DNA of 46,356 nucleotides from Phycisphaerales bacterium (GCA_003141275.1 PLLM01000072.1:12340-58695); one strand, 5' to 3'. Counted from the first letter of the stretch, positions 25,268-34,075 are shown. Notes: generated by a model not told the origin, from the letters alone. Program-made: numbers and translations.

Positions 25268-26482
25268 TCACTTGCCAACGGGCTGCTTTTCGCCCAGGGC
25301 GTTTTGTGCCAGACGATCCAGGTCTGCGTCCGTTACCGTAGGAAGAAAACGCTTCCGATAAAGCTCGTCGTGCAAGATATCCACAATAGCAACCAGGGGG
25401 GCCGCAACCAAAACACCCAGCACGCCAAAGGCGGCCACACATAAAAGCATGGAAAATATCACCGCCACCGGATGCGATTTCATGCTGCGTGCCATGATGA
25501 GGGGAGTGATCACATTGTTCTCCAAAGCCTGGACTGCGATATAGGCGAGCACGACCCAGAGCGGGGTCATGCCTCCTTTGCCGACGGCGAGCAGCAGTGC
25601 CGGTACTGCGCTGAGGAGCGGGCCCAGATAGGGAACAGCTTCCAGGACGCCCGCGATCAGCCCCAGAACCAGCGCGTCCATGAATCCGAAGATCAGCCAC
25701 ATGAGCAGGAAAACCAGCACGCCAATCGTCGCCATCCCCAGCAGCGTCGCCAAAGCCCAGCGGGGCACAAACTTTCCAATGCGTTGCACGATGGTCAGCA
25801 TCTGATCGTGATAGCGCTCGGGTACCAGGGAAAACATTGCCCCGATGATCGGGCGGGGATTCATTAGCGTAAGGGCCACGCCGAAGAAGACAGTCACCAA
25901 CACGACCAGTATCTGAGCTGCATTGAACGCCATCGCCGTGAAACTGCCGGCCACGCTGTTTAGCATGTTGCTCAAACTCGAACGAATAGATCCCGATTCT
26001 TTCGTGGCTTTGGGCGGAGCAGGTTGAGCGGTTCGTGGCGCAGGTTGGGGCTTGCCCTCCGCCGTCGCGGTCTGGGCAATTTCCGTGGTAACTTCCGCTT
26101 GGAGTTTTTCCTCGGAAAGTACGGCTTGTTGCTCCATTTTGATCAGAGGCTTTTGAAGACGTTCCCAGTAACCTGGCAATTGTTTCGAGAGGTTTGTGAA
26201 CGAGGCCTTCATCGGGGCGAAGGAAGCCCAGCCTATCAAGACAATAACCACGACCAATGCCGCCGCGACCAGACCCGTTGCGCGTCTTCTTCCACCCGTC
26301 ACAGCCCGCATCCGGGAGATTACCGGATTGAATGCGAGCGAAATCAGCAGAATGAGCAGAAACGATAACAGAATGGGAGACAGCAGCGAAAATGTTTGGA
26401 TGAAGACAAATAATGCGGCGGCCAGGATCACATAGAAAGAAATCGAGTGCGGCTTCACTTCCGGCTTGGGGTTGTTTGACAT
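25268..26482 (-). CDS. AI-2E family transporter (TqsA/PerM, UPF0118)
   Basis: 404 residues from ATG 26482 (GGGGGA upstream; ATG 26500 lacks an SD). Two N-terminal membrane hairpins (residues about 15-85), a variable soluble section with a Pro/Ala-rich linker (KPQPAPRTAQPAPPKA, about 135-160), then six or so membrane segments. VLGLIAGVLEAVPYLGPLLSAVPALLLA is the diagnostic block of the family (given here in words: the E-x-x-P-Y-x-G-P motif). Members export autoinducer-2 or exchange Na+/H+; the substrate here is unknown. No luxS is in the window. It is the last gene before the usp-sod block and is followed directly by repeat copy A. Confidence 0.9.
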   Translation of the reverse strand: MSNNPKPEVKPHSISFYVILAAALFVFIQTFSLLSPILLSFLLILLISLAFNPVISRMRAVTGGRRRATGLVAAALVVVIVLIGWASFAPMKASFTNLSKQLPGYWERLQKPLIKMEQQAVLSEEKLQAEVTTEIAQTATAEGKPQPAPRTAQPAPPKATKESGSIRSSLSNMLNSVAGSFTAMAFNAAQILVVLVTVFFGVALTLMNPRPIIGAMFSLVPERYHDQMLTIVQRIGKFVPRWALATLLGMATIGVLVFLLMWLIFGFMDALVLGLIAGVLEAVPYLGPLLSAVPALLLAVGKGGMTPLWVVLAYIAVQALENNVITPLIMARSMKSHPVAVIFSMLLCVAAFGVLGVLVAAPLVAIVDILHDELYRKRFLPTVTDADLDRLAQNALGEKQPVGK

Positions 26483-26705
26483 GTTATTTCCCCCGCGCAC
26501 GACATTTTTTTGCTATTACTCTATCATTTTTATTCATGCTTTCCTCTCAGTTACAACCGGGATTTCCCAGACACAAATCTTCCACTAACAACCGATTTAA
26601 CTATCCAATGGTATTAACCTTTTCTCAAGCATGCAAAACAACAAACTGCTTTATGCCTTCTTTAACTAAAATTGCCTTCTTAAGGTCTTCATTACGGCAG
26701 CAACC

Positions 26706-27101
26706 CTATGCCCACAGGTCTTCTATGCCGTCGTTGGACTGGAGCCAGTTTGTCGCCTTTTCAAAATCGGTGAACGCCATAACGGTAAATCTGTCGATAT
26801 TCGCGCACATCTCCAGAAAAACAGCTTTGTTGAATTGCTCATCATCTCTTGCAATGACGGCGATCTTACTTCGGAATGCCTCCTTGTGCCGCCCAAGTTC
26901 AGCAACCAGCTCAAACAAGTCGGCATGATTCATGCTGCCGTAGGCCTCCCGCAAGTCCATCAGTATCTCATGGTTTCCGATTAGCTGCTCCATCTGCGCG
27001 ATTTGACCGAGCACTTTTTTGCTCTCTTCAAGGTCTATCTCGCCGGTGGGCTTGGCCTTTATGAAATCCCTGGCTTGAATTATCTTATAGTTTACCCGCA
27101 T
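26706..27101 (-). CDS. STAS/SpoIIAA-like small protein
   Basis: 131 residues from ATG 27101; an earlier ATG at 27146 lacks an SD. The pattern is alternating beta and alpha: VNYKIIQARDFIKAKPTG strand pair, a helix (ESKKVLGQIAQMEQLI), strand ILMDLREAY, helix, strand KIAVIARDD, helix, strand FTVMAFTDFEKATNWLQS. This is typical of SpoIIAA-like/STAS family proteins of about 130 residues found across bacteria, sometimes linked to lipid binding or regulation. The usual phosphorylatable Ser of anti-sigma antagonists is not evident. It stands alone between the AI-2E and MlaA genes. Function is unknown. Confidence 0.55.
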   Translation of the reverse strand: MRVNYKIIQARDFIKAKPTGEIDLEESKKVLGQIAQMEQLIGNHEILMDLREAYGSMNHADLFELVAELGRHKEAFRSKIAVIARDDEQFNKAVFLEMCANIDRFTVMAFTDFEKATNWLQSNDGIEDLWA

Positions 27102-27374
27102 TTTCCAGCATCCTAAATAATCCTGCGTTTGTTCCACATATTGCATGTCGTCAGCCCAAATGAAGCGATTAGGAGACGGTTTCGGCTCCTGTCTTGAGAT
27201 TGTATCGTTATGTCTTTCTTTTGCAAGGATCGTTCCGGTTGTCCAACCGACACGCCTAAACCTCTTAATAGCAAGGGAATCCGTGAAGAACTGAAGAAAA
27301 AGTCGACCAAGTTTAACAAAAATAGATAGTTCACAAGGCAGGGTTCTTTAGAAATTAGCTTCGGACGAATTTTT
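27102..27374. other. Intergenic region with dispersed-repeat copy B
   Basis: No gene. The part from about 27288 to the mlaA stop is repeat copy B; the rest (27102-27287) would hold the promoter of the STAS-like gene, but no clear boxes are seen. A longer minus-strand frame across it overlaps mlaA out of frame and is rejected. Confidence 0.4.
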
Positions 27375-27384
27375 TTATAGTACG
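27288..27384 (-). repeat. Dispersed intergenic repeat, copy B
   Basis: The longest copy. On the plus strand it starts with GAACTGAAGAAAAAGTCGAC and ends with TTTTTTTATAGTACG. Its start matches copy C (GAACTGAAGAAAAATCGACC) and its end matches A and C. On the minus strand its first bases supply the last codons and TAA stop of mlaA (GTACTATAA), so the element reaches into the gene. Confidence 0.7.
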
Positions 27385-28205
27385 CCATGCGGCCATATGG
27401 CCTCTGGTTTGCCGCTATTCGGGTCAATCGGCTGGTCTTCACCTCGGATTTGCTTTTTTCGGTATTGAATGTAGGCTCCTCGCATCGCCACATACGGATC
27501 CACCGACGCCGCCTTGAAGGATTCGTACTCCCCGATGTGAAACGAACCCTTGTTAGTGGCATCAACTACGGATATGCCGATGGAAACCTCCTGGGGTTTA
27601 ACGTATCGGACCGGATTTAAAAACGAGTCACCGACCGTGCCGACGGAATCTCGCAAGGTTGATGGGCCAAGCAATGGCCAGACAACATAGAATCCGTCGC
27701 CAAGGCCATATACAGCCAGCGTTTGACCCAGGTCCTCCGCAGCAGGTTTCAATCCCCATCGGTCATATGCCGGGTCACCGAACCCAAGCACACCTGCCGT
27801 AGTGTTGATACCAAAACGGCGCAATTCCCTGTCTGCTTCCGGGCCTTTACCCTGAAGGAGACAATTAACAAAACGCACCGGGGTAGTCAGGTTTTCAAAG
27901 AAATTACGAATGCAGACACGAGCGGGTCGCGGTACTATTTTTTCATACGTCTGTACAACTGGTTTTGCGACCCAAAAATAAAATATGTCATTAACGCCGA
28001 ACATTGCCCTGTTCCAGGGTTCGATCGGGTCAGGAATGGTCACCTGCCTCTGGGACAACTCCGTTTCAAATTCGTCGAAGGCGGCGTCACCGGATGAATT
28101 GACGTCCACGGGTGATGCTGCCGGCAAATTCGGAGTGTTCCGGGCAGAAGACGCGCAACCTGCCCCCGCGACAAGCCAAATCATAATCAGGAAATAATAT
28201 CTCAT
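27375..28205 (-). CDS. mlaA: MlaA/VacJ family outer-membrane lipoprotein
   Basis: 276 residues. The signal peptide ends in lipobox WLVAGAGC, with the lipidated Cys near residue 17. The MlaA core is clear: DPIEPWNRAMFGVNDIFYFW, then RNFFENLTTPVRFVNCLLQG, GINTTAGVLGFGDPA, EDLGQTLAVYGLGDGFYVVWPLLGPST (shown here in parts: the GQTL-x-x-YG and WPLLGPST blocks are diagnostic) and DSFLNPVRYV. MlaA forms an outer-membrane ring that removes mislocalised phospholipid from the outer leaflet and hands it to MlaC. The gene's ATG overlaps the stop of the RND gene by 1 nt (TAATG). The last codons fall in repeat copy B. Confidence 0.95.
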   Translation of the reverse strand: MRYYFLIMIWLVAGAGCASSARNTPNLPAASPVDVNSSGDAAFDEFETELSQRQVTIPDPIEPWNRAMFGVNDIFYFWVAKPVVQTYEKIVPRPARVCIRNFFENLTTPVRFVNCLLQGKGPEADRELRRFGINTTAGVLGFGDPAYDRWGLKPAAEDLGQTLAVYGLGDGFYVVWPLLGPSTLRDSVGTVGDSFLNPVRYVKPQEVSIGISVVDATNKGSFHIGEYESFKAASVDPYVAMRGAYIQYRKKQIRGEDQPIDPNSGKPEAIWPHGVL

Positions 28206-30769
28206 TAGTCCTTCTCCTTTTCGTCATGCCTGGCCTCAGGCTCCTTGCCAAAAGGTTTCACCAGTATCAGTAGTTGCGGCAAGAGGGTAAGAGCGGCAAG
28301 GATCGCAATGAACATCACCAGGCCGGTTAGCAGACCGAAATAAACACTGGGAATGAAGTTGGACAGGGCCAGGATTGAAAAACCCATGATAATAGTTGCT
28401 GATGTATAGTACATGGCACGGCCAATGCTTCCATGACATCGATACATCGTCGGTAGATACTTGCGGTCTTTCTGAAATTCATATTTAAATCTGTATACGT
28501 AGTGAATTGTGGTATTGACGGCAATACCCATACTGATGGCAGCAATGGTTATCGTCATCATGTCGAGAGGAATGTTCGTCCACCCCATCACACCCAGCAC
28601 GACCGAAACGGGAAGCACGTTCGGAATCATGGCGATAAGAGCTATTTTCAATGATCTAAACAGTACCAGAAACATCCCGGCAAGTATTATTACTGTAATC
28701 CCCAATGTGACTATCTGGGAACCGAACAGACTTTGTAACATGTTGTTGTACAGAACCAAGAGTCCAGTAAGATGAACATGTTCCTCGCTAAATCCAAATT
28801 TGCCGGTCAAGTCTCTCTTGATTTTCTTCAGCAGCTCATTGCGATGCAGAGTTTTTTCCAAATCTTTGAAACGGACCCAAAAACGGGCCTCATTATCATT
28901 CACCGAGACATACGGCTTGATCAGCCAGCTCTTGAATTTGTCCGGCGTTTCACTATAAAGCAGGGCCAGCTCAAAACTGTCCAGAGGTTTGCCGCCATTC
29001 AGTTTCTCCGCAATACTCCACACGGAGGCCAACGACAGCACCTTGCCAGCTCCAGGCAGGCTGTCAAGATACGCGTGAACAGATTTGATACGGCTCATCT
29101 TGTCCGAGGTAAACCAATATTTTTCATCTTTTTCGGCTTTGTCGAGCTCAGTAAATTCGTCAAACGCGGTGTCATCCGCCCTTGCGGCGGGCTCAACAGC
29201 AGCCGGCCGTGTATTTGGCTCGCCAAAATCCACAATTACATCAAGAGGAATCGTGCCGCCAAGGAATTGGTCAATTACTTTCATCCCCCGGTAAATCTCA
29301 GTGCTTTTGTGGAAGTAATCGATAAAGCTGTTTTCAACTTTTAGCCTCAAGATGCCAATCAGGCTGGCAATGAGGACGAGGCCGCTGATAACTATGATAA
29401 GCACGCCGTGGGCTTCGGTAAATCTCGCAAGGATGGATGTCAGGGAAAAACGAGACGTTTGTCTATCAGGTGGTGTTTCTTTGGGCATCAGTACCAGAAT
29501 TGCTGGAAAAAACAGAAAACTCACTATAAGGGACACAATGAGACTAATCATCATCATCCAACCGAACATGATGACGGGCAGGATGCCACAAAGCAGCAGG
29601 GACCCAAAACCGGCTATCGTGGTTATTGCCGCATACCAACAAGGCTTCAGCATCATCCGGATAGTACCGGAAATCAACTGTCGATTAGGGGCCTGCGGAT
29701 TCTTCACCAGTAGTTCGCGATATCGTACAATCAGGTAAATCACAATGCCTACGGTTGTAATCAACTGCAAAGATATGAAATTGGAGGAAACGACCGTTAC
29801 CTTCCAACCAAGCCATCCCAGTAAACCGAACATGCATATTACCGATATCCCGCAGCAGAGCATCGGAAGACATACCCACCGTATTCTTCTGAAAATGATG
29901 CCAAGCGTAAGAATCAGAAACATTAGCACCCCAACACCGAAAACCTTCAGGTCATTCTTGATGAAAGTGATCATATCGTCTGTGATCATACTGCCACCAC
30001 CAAGAAACAAGGCAGCATCCCCGCGATACTTATCCATAATCTTCCGTATCGCAAAGATATCCTGATGACGACGAAATCTCATTTCGTCGTTATGTTGCTG
30101 CAATTGCTCAACCACATCCTTTAGCTCGGCGTGTTCTGCCGGTGCTAATGAACCAGAGATTTTCCTCTGCCACAACGTGTCACGCCGCGCCACCAAGTCA
30201 CGATAAACATCATCGTCAATAAAATTGACCAATAAGGCTGTTGTCTTTAAATCCGGGCTGACCAGAAGGTTTCGATAAATAGGGCTGTCACGAAATTCTA
30301 CATTGGCCATATCTCTGTCGACACGCCCAGAGGAAAGGGTTGGCAGTTCTCCCGTAAGCTCTTTCAGAGATACCGGTGGACTTTCAAAAAGAGGAACATC
30401 CAATATTGAAATCACAGATAAGACACTTTTCTCGGATTTCAAGTCGTCTCGCAGCCGCCCTAATGTGGCCAGCGCCTGCTCAGAGAACAGCCAGCCTCTG
30501 GGAGTAACCGTCAGCACCAGAGAGTCGTGTTCTCCATAACGCAAGCTTATCAGACGCGAATAACGCAGGTCTTTGTCGTTCTTCAGAACCAGAGTTTCCT
30601 CAGAAGCGTCCAGCCTGAAATACTTGGCCCCAAACCCTAAAAAAACAACCACTGCCAGCATGCAGACAATTACTATCTTGGGATGTTCCAGAACTACCCT
30701 GTCGAAAAAAGGTTGTGTCAGCGAACGATATTTCATTATTATACCGGCCCGATTGAGCAAATTGCACAT
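28205..30769 (-). CDS. RND/MMPL-family lipid exporter (HpnN-like)
   Basis: 854 residues from ATG 30769, which overlaps the mlaC stop as TAATG; an alternative ATG at 30736 also lacks an SD. Two MMPL/SSD repeats: TM1 near residue 25-45, a periplasmic loop, a TM bundle (about 270-430), TM7 near 450-470, a second loop and a final TM bundle (about 690-840). Typical stretches are TLGIIFRRIRWVCLPM and SMGIAVNTTIHYVYRFK. Such RND proteins next to MlaC and MlaA resemble HpnN-type exporters that carry hopanoids or other lipids to the outer membrane. The substrate is not known; the neighbouring ceramide genes make a sphingolipid possible (inference). Confidence 0.88.
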   Translation of the reverse strand: MCNLLNRAGIIMKYRSLTQPFFDRVVLEHPKIVIVCMLAVVVFLGFGAKYFRLDASEETLVLKNDKDLRYSRLISLRYGEHDSLVLTVTPRGWLFSEQALATLGRLRDDLKSEKSVLSVISILDVPLFESPPVSLKELTGELPTLSSGRVDRDMANVEFRDSPIYRNLLVSPDLKTTALLVNFIDDDVYRDLVARRDTLWQRKISGSLAPAEHAELKDVVEQLQQHNDEMRFRRHQDIFAIRKIMDKYRGDAALFLGGGSMITDDMITFIKNDLKVFGVGVLMFLILTLGIIFRRIRWVCLPMLCCGISVICMFGLLGWLGWKVTVVSSNFISLQLITTVGIVIYLIVRYRELLVKNPQAPNRQLISGTIRMMLKPCWYAAITTIAGFGSLLLCGILPVIMFGWMMMISLIVSLIVSFLFFPAILVLMPKETPPDRQTSRFSLTSILARFTEAHGVLIIVISGLVLIASLIGILRLKVENSFIDYFHKSTEIYRGMKVIDQFLGGTIPLDVIVDFGEPNTRPAAVEPAARADDTAFDEFTELDKAEKDEKYWFTSDKMSRIKSVHAYLDSLPGAGKVLSLASVWSIAEKLNGGKPLDSFELALLYSETPDKFKSWLIKPYVSVNDNEARFWVRFKDLEKTLHRNELLKKIKRDLTGKFGFSEEHVHLTGLLVLYNNMLQSLFGSQIVTLGITVIILAGMFLVLFRSLKIALIAMIPNVLPVSVVLGVMGWTNIPLDMMTITIAAISMGIAVNTTIHYVYRFKYEFQKDRKYLPTMYRCHGSIGRAMYYTSATIIMGFSILALSNFIPSVYFGLLTGLVMFIAILAALTLLPQLLILVKPFGKEPEARHDEKEKD

Positions 30770-31524
30770 TACTGAGTCGGTGGTTTCTCCAACTGAAAGA
30801 AAAGTTCCTTAACGCCGCCCCGGTTAAGAATATCATCGAATTGAGCCCGGTATACTAGGAGAACGCTGACGCCCTCTATTTCCACATCATAGATTTTCCA
30901 GTATTCGTTCATCTTGCTGCCGCCGGTTTCATCCATCTTGTGAAACTTGAATAGTATTGCTATCTCTTTGTCATTGGATATCAGCACCACAGGTATGTGG
31001 ATGCTGTTCTTCTCTTGCATTGCGTGTTTAAATAATACTTTTTCATTATTGTAGAGCGTGATTTTATCAAGATAAATGTTCTTGAGTCGTTCGACGAACA
31101 GCTCCGTAAATCTCTTTTGTTGAGGAGCCGTCAATTTCGGCCAGTGTGTTCTGCCCAATGCCAGCTTTGCCATCAGCCCGGTATCAAAGACCGGGCCCAT
31201 GATTTTGTCCATTATCTTCTTTTTAAGTTCCTGATCGAGCTCTTTGTTCTGAAGGACCGTAACAATGGCATTCCACTTGGCCTCCAACAGCTCGTTTGGG
31301 TCGTTCGGGTCCCTAACAAACGCATCCCACCTGCTCCACCACAGTTCGTTTGTGTCGTTCACATCCAACGCGGCGGAACCCGATTTGGCCTCCGGGGGTT
31401 TGATTGCGCCATTCGAATACTTTTCATCCGCATTGACATTATGCCCCAAAACCAGCAGAACCAGAACTACACACCAAATACTTGTTATGCGGGTCATAAC
31501 CTTTTGTTTAACTGAGATTCCCAT
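30769..31524 (-). CDS. mlaC: MlaC/Ttg2D-family periplasmic lipid carrier
   Basis: 251 residues from ATG 31524, with GAAGGCGAG upstream; a later ATG at 31497 is also possible. The signal peptide has a hydrophobic core SIWCVVLVLLVLG, with cleavage likely after VNA. The mature part has an insertion rich in Asn/Asp/Glu (DVNDTNELWWSRWDAF, RDPNDPNELLEA) before the MlaC core: LGRTHWPKLTAPQQKRFTEL, LYNNEKVLFKH and NEYWKIYDVEIEGVSVL. MlaC ferries single lipid molecules between MlaA and an inner-membrane complex. It is the first gene of the mlaC-RND-mlaA operon. Repeat copy C lies upstream. Confidence 0.9.
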   Translation of the reverse strand: MGISVKQKVMTRITSIWCVVLVLLVLGHNVNADEKYSNGAIKPPEAKSGSAALDVNDTNELWWSRWDAFVRDPNDPNELLEAKWNAIVTVLQNKELDQELKKKIMDKIMGPVFDTGLMAKLALGRTHWPKLTAPQQKRFTELFVERLKNIYLDKITLYNNEKVLFKHAMQEKNSIHIPVVLISNDKEIAILFKFHKMDETGGSKMNEYWKIYDVEIEGVSVLLVYRAQFDDILNRGGVKELFFQLEKPPTQ

Positions 31525-31854
31525 AAGCTCGCCTTCGATACCGATAATTAACTTTCTGACTGTCATTAATTAACGAATCCATCTTAACTTCCTAAAAGGT
31601 TTCCCACAACATTATAGAAAGAAGAAATTATAGCGCAGAACTGAAGAAAAATCGACCAATCTCACAATGATTTACAAGACCAGATGTTCCATAAACTTGG
31701 CATCAGGCGAACTTTTTATAGTACGCGCTCGTTTGAGTACCTTATATAATACAAGTGAGGACATAAATGTTGTATTAAATTGTAAATCGCAAATTTAGCG
31801 CCGAACGGGATTGAGACAAATGTTCAATTCACGCTGAACCATTACAATACGACT
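31525..31854. other. Divergent intergenic region with repeat copy C
   Basis: 330 bp between the leftward mlaC operon and the rightward cerR-like gene; it must hold both promoters. A possible rightward -10 (TATAAT, 31744-31749) lies about 105 nt before the cerR-like ATG, but no good -35 is seen. Repeat copy C occupies 31638-31725. The rest is AT-rich without a gene. Confidence 0.4.
31638..31725 (-). repeat. Dispersed intergenic repeat, copy C
   Basis: Starts GAACTGAAGAAAAATCGACC on the plus strand and ends ACTTTTTATAGTACG, matching copy B at both ends with a shorter middle. Unlike A and B it is not just after a minus-strand gene but upstream of mlaC. Confidence 0.7.
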
Positions 31855-32883
31855 ATGAACAATAGAGTTCCAAAACCAGTGCTGGTAACAGGAGCCAGCG
31901 GCTTCATCGGGCGGCACCTGGTGCGACACCTGATTGAGCTTGGCAATCGGGTGTCATGCCTGGTGCGAGCCACCTCGCGCATCGACGAATTGAGGTCGGC
32001 CGGCGTTCAGTTGGTCACTGGCGATGTGACCGATTGCGCCAGCATTAAACGGGCACTGGCGGTGTCGCAGGCCGGTATTGTGTTCCACCTGGCCGGGCTG
32101 ACGAAGGCGCTGCGGACAGACGATTTTCTGCGTGTGAACGCGGGTGGTGTCGAATCCATCGCTGCCGCCTGCGCTGACCGCACTGACAAACCGGTGTTGG
32201 TAGTGGTGTCCTCGCTGGCCGCAGCAGGGCCTTGTGCCGTTGGCCAACCTCGGATAGAAAGCGATGCGCCGATACCTGTTTCTAATTACGGTCGCAGCAA
32301 GCTCGCCGGAGAACAGGCCGCAGCTAAGTATGCCGGAGTGGTGCCGATCAGTGTTGTACGTCCACCGATAGTCTTTGGCCCCGGTGACAGGGGCATGCTT
32401 GAAATGTTCCGGCCAATCGCACGCTGTGGTATACATGTTGTACCCGGTCAGGGCGAGCAATGCTTATCGCTGATTCACGTAGCCGACCTGGTCGAGGGTC
32501 TGCTCCTTGCAGCTGAAAAAGGCGAGCGTCTGCGTCCCAACGGCTCGCCGGGGCAAGGCATCTACTTCATAGCAGCGGATGACTATCCGACATATGCCGA
32601 ACTCGGACAGGCAATAGCCATAGCATTGGGAAAGAAGCGTGCAACCGTAGTACACTTGCCCGGCCCACTTGTGCGACTTGTCGGGCTTTGCTGTGACGCG
32701 ATTGGGCGAATCCGACAGCGTTCAGCTTGGGTTAACAGCGACAAGATCGCCGAAGCCTTGGCCGGGTCGTGGACATGCTCATCGGCTAAAGCTCGCACGC
32801 ACCTGGGCTGGTCGCCCGCGGCCGCCCTGGCTGATCGCCTGCGCGAAACGGCCCAGTGGGATCGCCAAGCGGGGTGGCTTTGA
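31855..32883 (+). CDS. NAD-dependent epimerase/dehydratase, CerR-like (ketoceramide reductase candidate)
   Basis: 342 residues of the extended SDR family. VLVTGASGFIGRHLVRHL is the Rossmann dinucleotide-binding motif, FHLAGLTKALR follows strand 4, VVVSSLAAAG carries the catalytic Ser/Thr region, and YGRSKLAGE is the catalytic YxxxK. RPPIVFGPGDRG is typical of epimerase/3-beta-HSD relatives. In Caulobacter the reductase CerR of ceramide synthesis is an epimerase-type protein encoded beside serine palmitoyltransferase. Here it is 2.4 kb from a fused Spt-type enzyme and near a bCerS-like gene, so reduction of the 3-oxo group of a ceramide precursor is the favoured role (inference). No strong SD precedes the ATG. 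Confidence 0.75.
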   Translation: MNNRVPKPVLVTGASGFIGRHLVRHLIELGNRVSCLVRATSRIDELRSAGVQLVTGDVTDCASIKRALAVSQAGIVFHLAGLTKALRTDDFLRVNAGGVESIAAACADRTDKPVLVVVSSLAAAGPCAVGQPRIESDAPIPVSNYGRSKLAGEQAAAKYAGVVPISVVRPPIVFGPGDRGMLEMFRPIARCGIHVVPGQGEQCLSLIHVADLVEGLLLAAEKGERLRPNGSPGQGIYFIAADDYPTYAELGQAIAIALGKKRATVVHLPGPLVRLVGLCCDAIGRIRQRSAWVNSDKIAEALAGSWTCSSAKARTHLGWSPAAALADRLRETAQWDRQAGWL

Positions 32884-32928
32884 GCTTATTTTTTTGGAAA
32901 CTCCCGGCGGCCCGGATAGGATGTTGCC

Positions 32929-34059
32929 ATGACTGACTCGTGTACGCCCGTACTGATTGAATGTCCCACCACGATGGACGCTGCGTCGATCGCACGCCTG
33001 GAGGCGATGGCTTATCGCTTCGGCCGGTCCTATGACTCGTATCTTGTGATGGATTTGGATCGCAAGTATTTCTGGTCATCGGGCAGTCGCGCGGTCCTGG
33101 GCTTTGTGTTGCGAGGGTTGCAGGCGGTGGTCATAGGCGGACTGATTGGACCCGACGAGGCCAGAGAAACATTGCTGACCGAGTTCATGGATTACTGCCG
33201 CCGGCACGGATGGACGGCCTGCTTCGGGCTTGTGCCTGAACACGACTTGCCCTTGTTCGACAGGTATGAGTTCCAGTCTACTAAAATCGGCGAGGACGCA
33301 CTCATCGACCTGCGTCACTGCACGTGGCGGGGAAAGGATTACGAATGGGTGCGACGACAGACCAACTACTGTCAGCGGCAAGACCTGGTGTGCCAGGAAC
33401 TCGGCGGCCCGGCGATAACGACCGGCCAGTGGCGCCATCGCATCTCGGAGCTTGCGGATATCTCCAAACAGTTCCTCGACCGCACACCGCATGGCCATAC
33501 AATGCGCTACTTCGTCAGCCGATTTGATCCCGATCGTCTATATCGACGGCGGGTGTTCGCCGCGATAGCCGACGGCGGTGCCGGCCGCGTGGAGGGGTTT
33601 ATTGTATGCACACCTTATCGCGACGGAGCGGCGTGGGCAATCGAGATGTACCGTTCGCGGCAGGACGCCGTGAGGGGCACGGTGCCGTTTCTGATGCACC
33701 GGGCCATGCAAACCTTCACTGACGAAGGCATCGAGGAAGTGTCGCTCTGTCTGATGCCAGCAGCTCGCTGTTACCAGCGACGCCCGGGCGACAGTTGGCT
33801 GATCCACACATATATCCGGATCACGCACCACTATCTAAACTTCATCCTCGATACACCGGGTATCTATCACTTCAAGACTCGCTTCCGGCCCCGGTGCGAA
33901 AACCGTTACTGCAGCGTCTGGCCGAAGGCATCGCTGCGCCCGCTTCATGCCATGCTCAGCACCTGGGGCACGCTCCAGTTTAGTCCGTGGCGGGCGCTGG
34001 GTCGTGGCATCCGCCGTTTACGCATCCACCGCCAGCGTGCGACCCTTGCTCAGTCGTAA
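32929..34059 (+). CDS. DUF2156 / MprF-like lipid aminoacyl-transferase domain protein
   Basis: 376 residues, soluble, with AGGATG 8 nt before the ATG. Two GNAT-like halves, as in the C-terminal LPG-synthase domain of MprF: SSGSRAVLGFVLRGLQAVVIGG and FMDYCRRHGWTACFGLVPEHDL in the first, and VEGFIVCTPYRDGAAWAIEMYRS and DEGIEEVSLCLMP in the second. RFRPRCENRY near the end resembles the KFNPRWERRYL-type end of that domain. It lacks the MprF flippase membrane part. MprF domains transfer an amino acid from tRNA to a lipid. Its place, 46 bp after the cerR-like gene, suggests it modifies the product lipid (inference). It converges on the bCerS-like gene, 16 bp away. Confidence 0.72.
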   Translation: MTDSCTPVLIECPTTMDAASIARLEAMAYRFGRSYDSYLVMDLDRKYFWSSGSRAVLGFVLRGLQAVVIGGLIGPDEARETLLTEFMDYCRRHGWTACFGLVPEHDLPLFDRYEFQSTKIGEDALIDLRHCTWRGKDYEWVRRQTNYCQRQDLVCQELGGPAITTGQWRHRISELADISKQFLDRTPHGHTMRYFVSRFDPDRLYRRRVFAAIADGGAGRVEGFIVCTPYRDGAAWAIEMYRSRQDAVRGTVPFLMHRAMQTFTDEGIEEVSLCLMPAARCYQRRPGDSWLIHTYIRITHHYLNFILDTPGIYHFKTRFRPRCENRYCSVWPKASLRPLHAMLSTWGTLQFSPWRALGRGIRRLRIHRQRATLAQS

Positions 34060-34075
34060 TGCATCCCGGCCGGCG

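Noticed and set aside
25188-25700. Minus-strand frame of 170 codons overlapping the AI-2E gene
   Set aside because: It overlaps the AI-2E coding region in another frame, has Arg/Gly-rich shadow composition, and its end runs through repeat copy A.
27113-27565. Minus-strand frame of 150 codons across repeat copy B and the end of mlaA
   Set aside because: Overlaps mlaA out of frame; the stretch over the repeat (AYYKKIRPK) is not kept as a frame in copy C, so it is not coding.
25232-31725. TTAGC/TTGGC with TATAGT in the repeat copies as plus-strand promoters
   Set aside because: Spacing is only about 14-16 bp and the direction is antisense to the neighbouring genes in two copies; kept only as a repeat.
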